49,826 nucleotides of DNA from Hyphomonadaceae bacterium (GTDB lineage Bacteria > Pseudomonadota > Alphaproteobacteria > Caulobacterales > Hyphomonadaceae), in NCBI GenBank assembly GCA_030158285.1, contig JAOATF010000112.1, forward strand, positions 1-49,826, written 5' to 3'. The notes beneath the pieces were generated by a model, which was not told the origin of the DNA, did not search any database, and saw only the letters and a list, made by a program, of their open reading frames with translations. The stretch's first letter is position 1, and each line of letters starts with the position of its first letter. The translations under genes were made by a program, and so were the position numbers. Shown here piece by piece: positions 17,642 to 26,451 of this stretch.

Positions 17642-20600
17642 TCAGCCGCGCTTCCGCGCCTTGGCCAGCTGCTTCACCACGGTCTCGATACGGGCAAGCC
17701 GGTCAGCCGGTTCGCCAATGGCTTCCTCAAGGATAAGCCGCCCGTTGCGCGCCACCAGCCCAGCCTCGGCCACCGCTTTCTTGGTCGGCTCCACCCGCGG
17801 CGTAAACGCAATCGCGTTAGGCCCCGCATCCACTTTCGCAATGTTGGCTTCGCGCAGCAGCACCCGCAGGTTCGCCATCCGCAGCAATGTCGCGGCCTCC
17901 TGCGGCTCCTCGCCGAACCGGTCCTCCAGCTCGCTCTCGAACGCATCGAGATCACTGCGCGCATCCAGCCGCGCCAGACGCAGGTAAAGCGACAGCCGCG
18001 TATCCGCCTCCGGAATCCAGTCCAGCGGGATCTTGCCGCCCACGCCGATATTCATGACGGGCGACCACCGCTCCAGCGTCTCGCCCTGCGCCTCGCGCAC
18101 CGCCCGCTCCAGCAGGTGCTGGTAAAGATCGATGCCGATCAGCTTCATGTGCCCGCTCTGCGCATCGCCCACGAGATCGCCCGCGCCACGGATATCAAGG
18201 TCGCGCGCCGAGATCGCAAACCCGGCGCCCAGCCGGTCGAGCGACTCCAGCGTCCGCAGCCGCTTCTTCGTCGCCTCCGTCAGCGACGCCCCCGGCTCCG
18301 TCGTCAGCAGGATATGTCCGCGACGGTTACCGCGCCCCACCCGCCCGCGCAGCTGGTGCAACTGCGCCAGGCCAAACCGGTCCGCCCGCCATATGATCAT
18401 CGTGTTGGCGCGCGGCACGTCCAGTCCCGCCTCGATGATGTTGGTCGCCAGCAGCACGTCCGCGAGCCCGCCCGCGAACCGCACCATCGAGCTATCGATA
18501 TCCGCCGCCGGCATCTCGCCATGCGCCATCAGCAACGACAGCTCCGGCGCCAGCCGCTGCAGCGTCGCTTCCATGTTGGCAATGTCCTGGATGCGCGGCA
18601 CAACCACAAAGCTCTGCCCGCCGCGATCCTTTTCCCGCAGCAGCGCCGTCCTTACCTGATGCTCGTCAAACGTCCCCGCCAGCGTGCGGATCGGTTGGCG
18701 CCGCGCCGGCGGCGTCGCGATCACCGACATCTGCTTGAGGCCGAGCAGGGCATTCTGCAGCGTCCGCGGAATCGGCGTCGCCGTGAGGCTCAGCAGGTGA
18801 CCGCTCGTTCCGGCAAGGTCACGCAGCTTCGCCTTCTCCGCCGCGCCGAACCGCTGCTCCTCGTCGATCACCACCAGCGCAAGCTTGGCATACTCCACAT
18901 TCTCGGACGCCACCGCCCCCGTCCCGACCACAACGGAAATCGACCCATCCGCCAGCCCGGCCTTCACCCGCTTGCGATCCGCCGCATCCGACAGCCGCGA
19001 CAGCGAAGCGACCTTCAGCCCTGTCCGTTCAAAGCGCGCCTTGAACGTCTCATAGTGCTGCCGCACCAGCACTGTCGTCGGCGCCGAGACCACAACCTGC
19101 TTCCCCGCCAGCGCGGCGAGCGCCGCCGCGCGCAACGCCACCTCGGTCTTGCCATAGCCGACATCGCCGATCACCAGCCGGTCCATCGGCTTGCCCGAGG
19201 CCATGTCCTCGCGCACCGCATTGATCGCGCGCGTCTGGTCCGGCGTCTCGGAGAACGGGAAGCCTGTGACGAAATCCTGGTACGCCGCCGGATCCGGCTC
19301 GATCTTCACGCCCTTGCGCTTGGCGTTCTCCTTCGCCAGCCGCGTCATGTCCGCAGCCGTCTCGGTCATCGCCTTGTCGATCACCAGCCGCCGCTTGCGC
19401 CAGCTCGTGCCGTCGAGACCATCCAGAGTCACCGCCGTCCGGTCCGCGCCATAGCGCCAGATGCGGTCCGCCTCGTCCACCGGCACCAGCCGCCGCGCGC
19501 CGCCGTTATATTCCAGCTCGATCGCCTCGCCGACCGCCCCCGCGCCCGATGGCCGCCCGAAGCCCGCGATCACCGCGATGCCGTGATCCTCGTGGATCAC
19601 CACGTCGCCAATGCACACATCGCCGATCTCCAGCAGGTGCTCGCCCGTATCCGCCGATGCGGCTGCAAGCCCGGCATTGCTGCCGACAACCTCGCGCGCC
19701 GAAACAACCAGACGCTTCTGCTCGCGCCAGCTCAGCGGCACGGGCATTTCCAGCAGCTTCACACGATTGAGCCAGCCGCTGTCCGTCTCCGCCCAGCTCG
19801 GAATGGGCCGCGCCCCTTGCGCAATCTTGCGCGGCAGCCGCTTGCGGATAAAGCGCAGGTCATGGTCGGACCCCGCGATCACGACACGCGCTTTCTCCTT
19901 CAGCGCCTGCGCAATCTCCGCATTCATCACCTTGATCGGATCGGTGTTCGCTGCAAAGCGAATGGTCCGCTCGTCCGCGCCCGCCGTGAGGTCGATCGTC
20001 CCGCGCTTGGTCGTCGCCGCATCCCACGCCGCCTGCGCGACAACGCTGGAGCCCGCCAGCGTCTGTTTCTTCTTCTTCCCGTCGGCTGCATCCGCCGCGA
20101 GGCTCAGGAACCGCGCCCGCTCCGCCGCCACGCCGGGATCCAGCGCCACGACAGCGCCCGGCAGGAAATCGAACAGCGTATTGCTCCGCCCCAGCAGAAC
20201 CGGCCATGCCGCAGAGCCAAGATCGATGAACGGCAGCTCGCGCTTGCCACGCTGACTCACGGAATCGAATTCGCGAATGCGCTGCACCACGCCATCCACC
20301 AGCTCGATGCGAACCGGCATTTCCGCATTGGCGGGGAAGATGTCGATCACGCGCCCGCGCATCGCGAACTCGGCCGGCTCGTCAACGCGATCGTCCTCGA
20401 AGTAGCCGATATTGGTGACAGCGCTCCGGAACGCACCCGCCTCCAGCTTGCCGCCAACCGTGAACCGCGTCAGCGGTCCATCGAATGTCTGCGGCTTGGG
20501 CAGCATCTCGCTCGCCGCCTCCGCCGTCGTGATGATCGCCACATTGCGCGCCTTGCCGCGCGCCAGCTCCCGCGTCCGCCGCAACGCCGCCAGACGTACG

Positions 20601-20854
20601 CCCGAGTTCGCAGCCGTCGGCGGCTGCAGGTCGCCCGGCAGCGCATCGCTCGACCCGAAGAACACCAGTTCGGCCTTGGGCACGGCGCCACGCAGCGCCG
20701 CAAAGATATCGCGCGCGCGATAGTCGCTCGAAATGATCGCCAGCACATTCTTCTTGGCGTTCAGCGCCTCCGCGATCCGCGCAGCCGCCACGCCGATCGC
20801 ACACTCCGCGCGCGCGTCCGCTTTCTGCGCCTTCGATGCAGGGCCATCGGCCAT
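17642..20854 (-). CDS. Mfd-type (TRCF) DNA translocase, divergent
   Basis: This is a superfamily 2 translocase related to the transcription-repair coupling factor, which removes stalled RNA polymerase and recruits UvrA. From ATG 20854 (AGAGG 8 bases upstream; preferred to GTG 20881) it has 1070 residues, shorter than usual Mfd (about 1150). A UvrB-like N-terminal part comes first, then a CarD-like RNA-polymerase interaction region (GDVVIHEDHGIAVIAGF). The helicase motifs follow: Walker A GDVGYGKTEVALRAA, motif II VVIDEEQRFG, TATPIPRT, and HQLRGRVGRGNRRG. A TRCF C-terminal domain closes it. Where most Mfd proteins have GTHKL or GTHAL it has GTGAV, and the RNA-polymerase region is shorter. It may therefore be a second, paralogous Mfd-like helicase; whether a canonical mfd exists elsewhere cannot be seen here. 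Confidence 0.85.
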   Translation of the reverse strand: MADGPASKAQKADARAECAIGVAAARIAEALNAKKNVLAIISSDYRARDIFAALRGAVPKAELVFFGSSDALPGDLQPPTAANSGVRLAALRRTRELARGKARNVAIITTAEAASEMLPKPQTFDGPLTRFTVGGKLEAGAFRSAVTNIGYFEDDRVDEPAEFAMRGRVIDIFPANAEMPVRIELVDGVVQRIREFDSVSQRGKRELPFIDLGSAAWPVLLGRSNTLFDFLPGAVVALDPGVAAERARFLSLAADAADGKKKKQTLAGSSVVAQAAWDAATTKRGTIDLTAGADERTIRFAANTDPIKVMNAEIAQALKEKARVVIAGSDHDLRFIRKRLPRKIAQGARPIPSWAETDSGWLNRVKLLEMPVPLSWREQKRLVVSAREVVGSNAGLAAASADTGEHLLEIGDVCIGDVVIHEDHGIAVIAGFGRPSGAGAVGEAIELEYNGGARRLVPVDEADRIWRYGADRTAVTLDGLDGTSWRKRRLVIDKAMTETAADMTRLAKENAKRKGVKIEPDPAAYQDFVTGFPFSETPDQTRAINAVREDMASGKPMDRLVIGDVGYGKTEVALRAAALAALAGKQVVVSAPTTVLVRQHYETFKARFERTGLKVASLSRLSDAADRKRVKAGLADGSISVVVGTGAVASENVEYAKLALVVIDEEQRFGAAEKAKLRDLAGTSGHLLSLTATPIPRTLQNALLGLKQMSVIATPPARRQPIRTLAGTFDEHQVRTALLREKDRGGQSFVVVPRIQDIANMEATLQRLAPELSLLMAHGEMPAADIDSSMVRFAGGLADVLLATNIIEAGLDVPRANTMIIWRADRFGLAQLHQLRGRVGRGNRRGHILLTTEPGASLTEATKKRLRTLESLDRLGAGFAISARDLDIRGAGDLVGDAQSGHMKLIGIDLYQHLLERAVREAQGETLERWSPVMNIGVGGKIPLDWIPEADTRLSLYLRLARLDARSDLDAFESELEDRFGEEPQEAATLLRMANLRVLLREANIAKVDAGPNAIAFTPRVEPTKKAVAEAGLVARNGRLILEEAIGEPADRLARIETVVKQLAKARKRG

Positions 20855-21165
20855 GAACACGTCCTCTTGGATGGGAAGCACCTACCGGAGTTCATCCGAT
20901 ACGCAAGCGCGCCGCTGCATGCGGACTCAACGTTTCTGGGGAGACTCATCTCCCCAACGTTGCACTTGCGAAAATTACGTCCCCTGTCTGTCGTCCCCAC
21001 GGGACAATTGCCCCGCCCGCCTGCGCCCCGCCCGCATGTCTCGCCCGCTTGTCTCGCCCGCCCTGGCTTTACGATTGGTGAAGACGCAAAACGCACGGAA
21101 TGCCGGGCTTGCGGGGCCCGCACTGATCGCGCACCCTGCGAGGGTTGAAAGCGGGGCACGCAGTC
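20855..21165. other. 311-bp divergent intergenic region
   Basis: This gap separates the start of the Mfd-like gene (minus) from the MliC-like gene (plus), so it must hold two promoters; none is clear by eye. It contains a strong stem-loop at 20929-20961 and a 13-bp tandem duplication at 21037-21061 (TGTCTCGCCCGC twice). No small ORF with a convincing ribosome site was seen. Confidence 0.5.
20929..20961. repeat. Stem-loop with AACGTT ends
   Basis: GGGGAGA (20938-20944), loop CTCA, TCTCCCC (20949-20955), flanked by AACGTT on both sides (20929-20934 and 20956-20961). The outer AACGTT boxes can pair after a 3-base bulge. It lies about 75 bases upstream of the Mfd-like start. No T-run follows on either strand, so a protein-binding site or leader hairpin is more likely than a terminator. 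Confidence 0.55.
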
Positions 21166-21525
21166 ATGATATCCACGACCGGCATCAGGCTTGCCGCCAC
21201 AGCAGCAGCCCTCTTTCTCTCTGCGCCTCTTGCGTCTGCCCAGACACAGTCATCCCAAGCCGCACCGCCGAGCGGCGCCACCTTCCAGTGCGAGGATGGC
21301 GGCAAGATGATCCTGTCATTCGCCGAAACGGGCGAGGGCATCGCAGCCCTGGTCTGGCTGCGCGGCGCCAACTACCAGCTGCCCAACATACCGCCCACGC
21401 CCGGCCCGGCGCAGGTGGTCTGGAGCGACGGCGAACACTCTCTCACCTGGAGCCCGGGCGTGCAGCTCATGTGGATGAGCAGCGACACACATCTGATGTG
21501 CGGCCGCAGCGCCCACAAACACTGA
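21166..21525 (+). CDS. MliC-like lysozyme-inhibitor domain protein, secreted
   Basis: The product is 119 residues from ATG 21166 (a TTG at 21145 is possible but poorly placed). It has a signal peptide ending PLASAQ and a small beta-rich domain with FQCEDGGKMILSF at its start, an internal WSDGEHSLTW strand and a closing Cys in HLMCGRS. The paired Cys and strand order resemble the MliC/PliC inhibitors of c-type lysozyme, which protect peptidoglycan. There is no lipobox, so it would be periplasmic rather than membrane-bound. The fold assignment rests on pattern only. It converges on the serine hydrolase gene. Confidence 0.6.
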   Translation: MISTTGIRLAATAAALFLSAPLASAQTQSSQAAPPSGATFQCEDGGKMILSFAETGEGIAALVWLRGANYQLPNIPPTPGPAQVVWSDGEHSLTWSPGVQLMWMSSDTHLMCGRSAHKH

Positions 21526-21530
21526 TCAAC

Positions 21531-22673
21531 TCAGCCGCAGCTGTCCAGAGTCGCCTGCACCAGCGCCATGGTGCGCGGGTCGCCGATCAGGTTGTTGCCC
21601 ATCGCGTTCATCACGAACGACACGCCAAGGCGCCGCTCCGGATCGGCAAACGCGAACGAGCCGCCCCAGCCCGAATGGCCATACGCCGTTTCATGGTCGC
21701 CATAGATGCCATGGATGTTGCGCAGGAAACCCGCCGCCCAACGCCCCTGCACGCCCAGCACCGCATCCGTCCCCTCGATGAGAAGCGTGGTCGCGGCCTT
21801 GATCGCTTCCGGCCCGAGCAGGCGCTTGCCGTCGAGCACGCCGCCATGCGCCAGCGCGCCATAGAGCCGCGCAAGCGAGGAGGCATTGGCAAAGCCGTTG
21901 ACCGACGGCAGCGGCGCAAGGCGCCACGGCCGCGTGTTGGACCACAGCGGATCCATCACGGGGTTAGCCAGCGCCGCCTGCTGTTCCTTTGACGGCGTCG
22001 GATTGGCGTCGGTCGAGGACAGCGTCGGCGGAGCGATGATCTCGCTGGCGCGATGCGCATCGGAGTCGGGCAGGCCGATGAAGATGTCGAGGCCATGCGG
22101 GATGGACAGCTCCTCGCGAACGAACGTCGCAAGGGTGCGGCCTTCGACACGCCGGAAAAGCCCGTTGGCCAGCACGCCGATGGTGACCGCGTGATAGCCA
22201 GACTGCGCCCCCGGCGGCCACAACGGCGCCTGCGCCGCCAGCAGCGCTTCGGCGCGCGGCTGGTCGTAGATGGTCTCCATCGTCACCGGCTCGGTAAAGC
22301 CACACAGCCCCGCCTGGTGCGACAGCAGCTGGCCGATCGTCACCCGCTCCTTGCCGTTGGCCGCAAACTCCGGCCAGTGGCGCGCCACCGGATCGTCGTA
22401 GCGAATGAGCCCGCGATCCACGAGCATCGCAAAGCAGATCGCCGCAACGCCCTTGGTCGTGGACCACACATTGCTCAGCGTATCCGGCGTCCACGGGCGA
22501 TGGCGCGCCTTGTCGGCATACCCGCCCCAGAGATCAACCAGCAGCTCGCCATCCTGAACGATGGCAAAGGCCGCGCCGACATCACCGCGCTCGGAGAAGT
22601 TTGCGGCGAACGCATCGCGCACGCGGGCAAACCTGGGCGAGCACTTGCCGTCAATGGATGCAACAGCCGTCAT
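21531..22673 (-). CDS. Serine hydrolase, class C beta-lactamase/esterase (EstB-like) family
   Basis: A penicillin-binding-fold serine hydrolase of 380 residues. The nucleophile motif is SxxK in WSTTKGVAA (about residue 73). The second motif is Tyr-based in SGYHAVTIG, and the third is HSGWGGS in place of KTG, as in EstB-type esterases. No signal peptide is seen from ATG 22673, so it may be cytoplasmic and act as an esterase or lactonase rather than a beta-lactamase. The start is set by AAGGAG 8 bases upstream; the open frame extends further but lies inside the TonB receptor gene. It begins 2 bp after the receptor stop, so the two form an operon and may handle the same imported compound (inference). 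Confidence 0.88.
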   Translation of the reverse strand: MTAVASIDGKCSPRFARVRDAFAANFSERGDVGAAFAIVQDGELLVDLWGGYADKARHRPWTPDTLSNVWSTTKGVAAICFAMLVDRGLIRYDDPVARHWPEFAANGKERVTIGQLLSHQAGLCGFTEPVTMETIYDQPRAEALLAAQAPLWPPGAQSGYHAVTIGVLANGLFRRVEGRTLATFVREELSIPHGLDIFIGLPDSDAHRASEIIAPPTLSSTDANPTPSKEQQAALANPVMDPLWSNTRPWRLAPLPSVNGFANASSLARLYGALAHGGVLDGKRLLGPEAIKAATTLLIEGTDAVLGVQGRWAAGFLRNIHGIYGDHETAYGHSGWGGSFAFADPERRLGVSFVMNAMGNNLIGDPRTMALVQATLDSCG

Positions 22674-22675
22674 GA

Positions 22676-24912
22676 TCAGAACTCCTTCGCGAGGGAGATA
22701 CCGTAGGTGCGCGGCGCGCCGTAGACCCGGAAACCATAGCCCAGCGGCAGGTTGTTGACACCCTGCGTCACATACCGCTCGTCCGTGATGTTGCGCCCCC
22801 ACACCGAGACGGACCAGCCATCCCTGTTGTCGAGGATCGCGCGGGCGTTGAACGTCCAGTAGCTGTCAGTCGCAACCAGCGGATCGTTGAGCGAGTCCTT
22901 GAACTGCTCGCCTGAATACCGGCCTTCGCTCTGCAGCTTCAGCGCCCAGTCATCCGAAACATCGATCTCGTAAGACGCACCCAGCGTCCCGCTCAGTTCT
23001 GGCGCATCCGGCAGTTCATTGCCAGCCGGGACAACCCCACCCGACGAGGTGAACGAGCCAAGCTCGGTATTGAGCAGGCCAACCGCCGCCGACAGCGTCA
23101 ACCCATCGACCATCTCCGGACGCCACGCAGCGGTGAGGTCGGCCCCATAGATCGTGGCCTCCTCCACATTGCCCAGCCGCTGGATCGGCAAGCCGCCGGA
23201 TTCGTCGCGGATGAACGTCTGCACATCCTGATAGTCATACAGGAACACCGACGCGCCGATGTCATAGCTGCTGGTGCGCTGCTTCGCGCCAACCTCATAA
23301 GCAATCAGCTTTTCCGGCTGGTAAGGCGCAAGCTGCCCGGAGTTGGTCGCAACGCCCGAGAAGAAGCCGCCGCTCTTGGCCCCCTGCGAGACGCTGGCAT
23401 AGACCAGCGCATCGTCCATCGGCGTCCAGTTGACGCCCGCCTTCCACGACCAGTTGGTGTCATCCAGCGTGTCGGTGTTGGACGCGATCAGGATCGGCGG
23501 CGTGCCGAACGGCGCACCCGTCAGCGCGCTACCCGGCGCCTGACTGACAAGATCGAAGTTCGCACCGGCATAGTCCTTCTGCTCCCACGTATAGCGCAGC
23601 CCGCCCACCAGGCTCACCGTATCGGAGAGATCGTAATTCACATTGCCGAACACCGCGGCGGATTCCGTGGTCTGGTTCCACGTCGTCAGCAGCGTCGTGT
23701 TGAACAGGTCCTGCAGGTTGCCGTCATAGCGGCCCACCACATCGTCATGCGAATAGAACGCGCCGAGGATCCACGAGCCGTTGGTCAGGTCGCCCGAGAG
23801 CCGAACCTCCTGCGAGATTTGCTGGATGTCGTCAGTCTCGATGAAGTCCGTCTGGCGGAACGGCGTGCCGTCCGTATCCGCGCCCCAGCTGCGATCGAAA
23901 TCGATGTAGCCAGTGATCGAGGTCAGCGTCATCCCGCCGAGATCAGCCTCAAGCCGCAGCGTCGCAGACAGCTGGTCCACATTGTACGCCGGATTGACCG
24001 ACCAGTCGCCGCGGAACGGATCATTGTCAGGGTCGCTATAACCGAGGAAATCCGTGCACTGCTGCGAACCGGGGCAAGTGGCCGTGCCATTCGGCAGCGC
24101 GCCAAAGAACTCGCCCGCGCCAACCTCGGAGCGCACCTTCTGCCCCTCGATCTTGAACAGCGCCTCGAACCCGTCGCCCGGCCGCCACAACACCTGCGCC
24201 CGCCCCAGCAACACGCTGCGCGTGCCGACATCGTCATTGTCCGACGTATCGAAGTAGAACCCTTCATTCTGGTCGATGTACTTGCCGCTTAGCCGGATCG
24301 CCAGCTCGTCGGTGGCAGGCACGTTCACCATCGCTTCGATGTCGCTGGTTCCATAACTGCCATAGCCCGCCTCCAGCCTGCCTGTGGACTCGGAGAGGTT
24401 AGGGCGCGCGGAGATGACGTTGACCGCGCCCGCCGTGGAGTTGCGGCCATACAGCGTGCCCTGCGGCCCACGCAGCGCCTCGATCCGCTCCACATCGAAG
24501 AAATCCGCATTCAGCAGCGCCAGCGAGGACAGGTACACCTCGTCAACATAGACGCCAGCGGCGGGATTGTTCGTCGCGCTGAAATCATTGAGGCCGATGC
24601 CGCGAATGGTGATGACCGGCAGAACGCCCGGGCTGTTCTCTTTCACATCCACGTTGGCCAGCTGGCTGATGAAGTCCGACACCTGCTCGATGCCGCGCTC
24701 CTGGATCGACTGCGCCCCCAGCGCATTCACCGTGGCACCGACATCGATGATGTCCTCGCGCGCTTCTGGGCCGTGATGATGATCACGTCGGAGCCCGACG
24801 TCTCCTGCGCCAGGGCCGGCGTGGCGGTCAGAATGGCGGCGGCGCCCACGCCGCACAGCGACAAGGCGCGAAAAGTCCTTCCGGTGAGCCGAAGCCCCGT
24901 TACCCGACGCAT
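22676..24912 (-). pseudogene. TonB-dependent receptor with 1-base frameshift after the signal peptide
   Basis: The N-terminus and the rest of this receptor are in different frames. From ATG 24912 (GGAGG 8 bases upstream) the first frame gives a signal peptide ending TPALAQ and the TonB-box text SGSDVIIITAQKR. The frame for EDIIDVGATVNALGAQ and the whole plug and barrel is shifted by one base. The junction is at 24756-24764 in a GCGCGCG run; one added base would restore ITAQKR-x-EDIID. The rest looks intact: plug with RIEALRGPQGTLYGRNSTAG, barrel, and C-terminal YGISLAKEF. This is either a sequencing or assembly error or a recently inactivated gene; the intact remainder favours the former. It is divergent from a double-TetR regulator and is followed by a serine hydrolase in the same operon. 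Confidence 0.8.
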
Positions 24913-24937
24913 GACGATTTCCTCCATCGCCGCCAAT

Positions 24938-25010
24938 TATTTGACGGTCTCGTATGCGTGGATAACGGCGCGTCGCTTGGTAGGAGTCAATATATTTGAC
25001 GATTGGGTAT
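24938..25010. promoter_or_regulatory. Paired direct repeats TATTTGACG-N5-GTAT in the receptor/regulator gap
   Basis: TATTTGACG, five bases, GTAT occurs at 24938-24955 and again at 24993-25010. All 13 fixed positions match and the copies are 55 bp apart. Both are preceded by CAAT. The sites flank the probable receptor promoter and lie within 150 bp of the double-TetR start, so they are good candidates for regulator binding. Confidence 0.5.
24962..24990 (-). promoter_or_regulatory. Possible promoter of the TonB receptor operon
   Basis: On the minus strand, TTGACT (24990-24985), 17 bases, then CGTTAT (24967-24962). The -35 is close to consensus and the -10 partial. It sits between the two direct repeats, about 50 bases before the receptor ATG. 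Confidence 0.3.
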
Positions 25011-25024
25011 CCTTATAGGATGCC
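25006..25024. promoter_or_regulatory. Inverted repeat GGTATCC-ttata-GGATGCC, possible TetR operator
   Basis: Arms 25006-25012 and 25018-25024 match at 6 of 7 positions around TTATA. It overlaps the second direct repeat and lies about 38 bp before the regulator ATG, where autorepression would be expected. Confidence 0.35.
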
Positions 25025-25061
25025 TTGTTGCATAAATGACGCGGGCGGGGCATGAGGGCCC

Positions 25062-26330
25062 ATGGGTAACGCGGCCATCGCTGGGAAAACGCAACGCCGC
25101 GGCAGGCCGCCTGTGCGGCGCCCGGCGCAGCATGCGGCCCTGCTCGATGCCGCCGCCGAGCAGATCAACCTCAGCGGCGCCGCCTCCATCTCCCTCGCAG
25201 ACCTCGGCGCACGCATCGGCGTGACCCGCAGCGGGATGTACTATTACTGCGCGGACGCGGCGGACCTCGCTTTCCAGTGCTATGTCCGCTCGTGCACGCG
25301 CATCGGCGAAGATCTTGATGCCGCGATCGCCACGGGCGGCGGGGCGGACGATGTGCTGGCTGCGTTCGTGCGCGCAGTGCTCGGCCCGGATCGGCCGGCC
25401 ATGGCTGTGCTCAACGACGTCGCCTTCCTGCCGGAGGCGCTGCAGGCCGACATCGCAAAGCGCATGGATGCGCATGTGCGCCGGCTGGCAGGTGTACTCG
25501 AACAAGGGCGCAAGTCCGGCGTATTCCGCCGTCTCGATACCGACCTGGCCGCGCGCCTGATCCTCAACTGCCTGTCGTTCACGCTGGTGTCCCGCCCCTG
25601 GCTCGCGCGGCGCGACGACCCCGGCCCCCGCGCACATTTCGCAGAGACCGTCGCATCCCTGATGCTCAACGGCCTGTCGTCTGACAAGCAACCCGTTCCG
25701 CGCTGCGATATTCGCTACGACGCCCTGATCGCCCGTCCCATCAACGCCTTCGACCGCCAGCAGACCGCCGAGTTGAAAGCCGACCAGATCATCGCCTCCG
25801 CATCGCGCCTCTTCAACGCACGCGGCCTCGACGGCGTGACGCTGGACGATGTCAGCGCCGCCATCGGCGCCAGCAAGGGCGCGGTCTATCACCACTTCCG
25901 CGACAAGACCGACCTGATCGAACGTTGCTATGCGCGTGGGTTCGACCTGTACGACCTGATGATGGACACGGGCGTGAAGACTGGCGCGACGCCGCTCGAA
26001 CGCTCGGCCATCGTGCTGCACCTCAACGCACAGGGACAGATGAGCGCCGCGCCGCCCCTGTCGCTCCAGCCCGTCCTCAACCAGTTGACGCCCGCCAGAC
26101 GCGGCGCGCTCACCCGGCGCGCACAAGCGCTCAACGCGATCAGCGAAAAGAACGTCGGCGAAGGCGTGCGTGATGGCACATGCCGCCCGCTCGATTCCTC
26201 CCTGACGCCGCAAGTGCTGGCCGGCTATTTCCTCGGCCTTCCCCAACTCCTGCCGCCTGGCGCCGATCCCATCGCCATCGCCGATTTCGTGGTCGACTTC
26301 GCCATGCTGGGCCTCCGCACCCGCGCCTAG
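25062..26330 (+). CDS. Tandem TetR-TetR transcriptional regulator
   Basis: The 422-residue product contains two TetR/AcrR repressors in one chain. The first DNA-binding domain has the helix-turn-helix LADLGARIGVTRSGMYYYC (about 46-64) with a ligand-binding helical part to about 205. The second has LDDVSAAIGASKGAVYHHFR (about 263-282), followed by a second helical ligand-binding part. The second helix-turn-helix fits the TetR consensus better than the first (MYYYC replaces the usual xYYHF). The two domains may bind two half-operators. It is divergent from the TonB receptor/serine hydrolase operon and is the likely regulator. It starts with ATG 25062 behind GAGGG. Confidence 0.85.
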   Translation: MGNAAIAGKTQRRGRPPVRRPAQHAALLDAAAEQINLSGAASISLADLGARIGVTRSGMYYYCADAADLAFQCYVRSCTRIGEDLDAAIATGGGADDVLAAFVRAVLGPDRPAMAVLNDVAFLPEALQADIAKRMDAHVRRLAGVLEQGRKSGVFRRLDTDLAARLILNCLSFTLVSRPWLARRDDPGPRAHFAETVASLMLNGLSSDKQPVPRCDIRYDALIARPINAFDRQQTAELKADQIIASASRLFNARGLDGVTLDDVSAAIGASKGAVYHHFRDKTDLIERCYARGFDLYDLMMDTGVKTGATPLERSAIVLHLNAQGQMSAAPPLSLQPVLNQLTPARRGALTRRAQALNAISEKNVGEGVRDGTCRPLDSSLTPQVLAGYFLGLPQLLPPGADPIAIADFVVDFAMLGLRTRA

Positions 26331-26429
26331 CGCCGTCAAGCCAGCCGCGCGTTCATCGAGACATCAGATTTTCCATCGCGTTCACGCCGGGGCAGCCCTT
26401 GTCCCGATACCAGCGGCGTGGAACCACCT

Positions 26430-26448
26430 GTGCACCATTGGAGTGCAC
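26430..26448. promoter_or_regulatory. GTGCAC-N7-GTGCAC element over the dipeptidase ribosome site
   Basis: GTGCAC at 26430-26435 and 26443-26448 are both perfect palindromes. Because each is self-complementary, the pair can also form a hairpin around CATTGGA. The second copy lies 4-9 bases before the ATG and the Shine-Dalgarno GGAG overlaps it, so folding would hide the ribosome site. Confidence 0.35.
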
Positions 26449-26451
26449 GCG

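Noticed and set aside
16919-21148. Very long plus-strand open frame (about 1,400 codons) opposite the acyl-CoA dehydrogenase and Mfd-like genes
   Set aside because: Its translation is Arg/His/Pro-rich without domains and it mirrors codon bias of real genes on the other strand.
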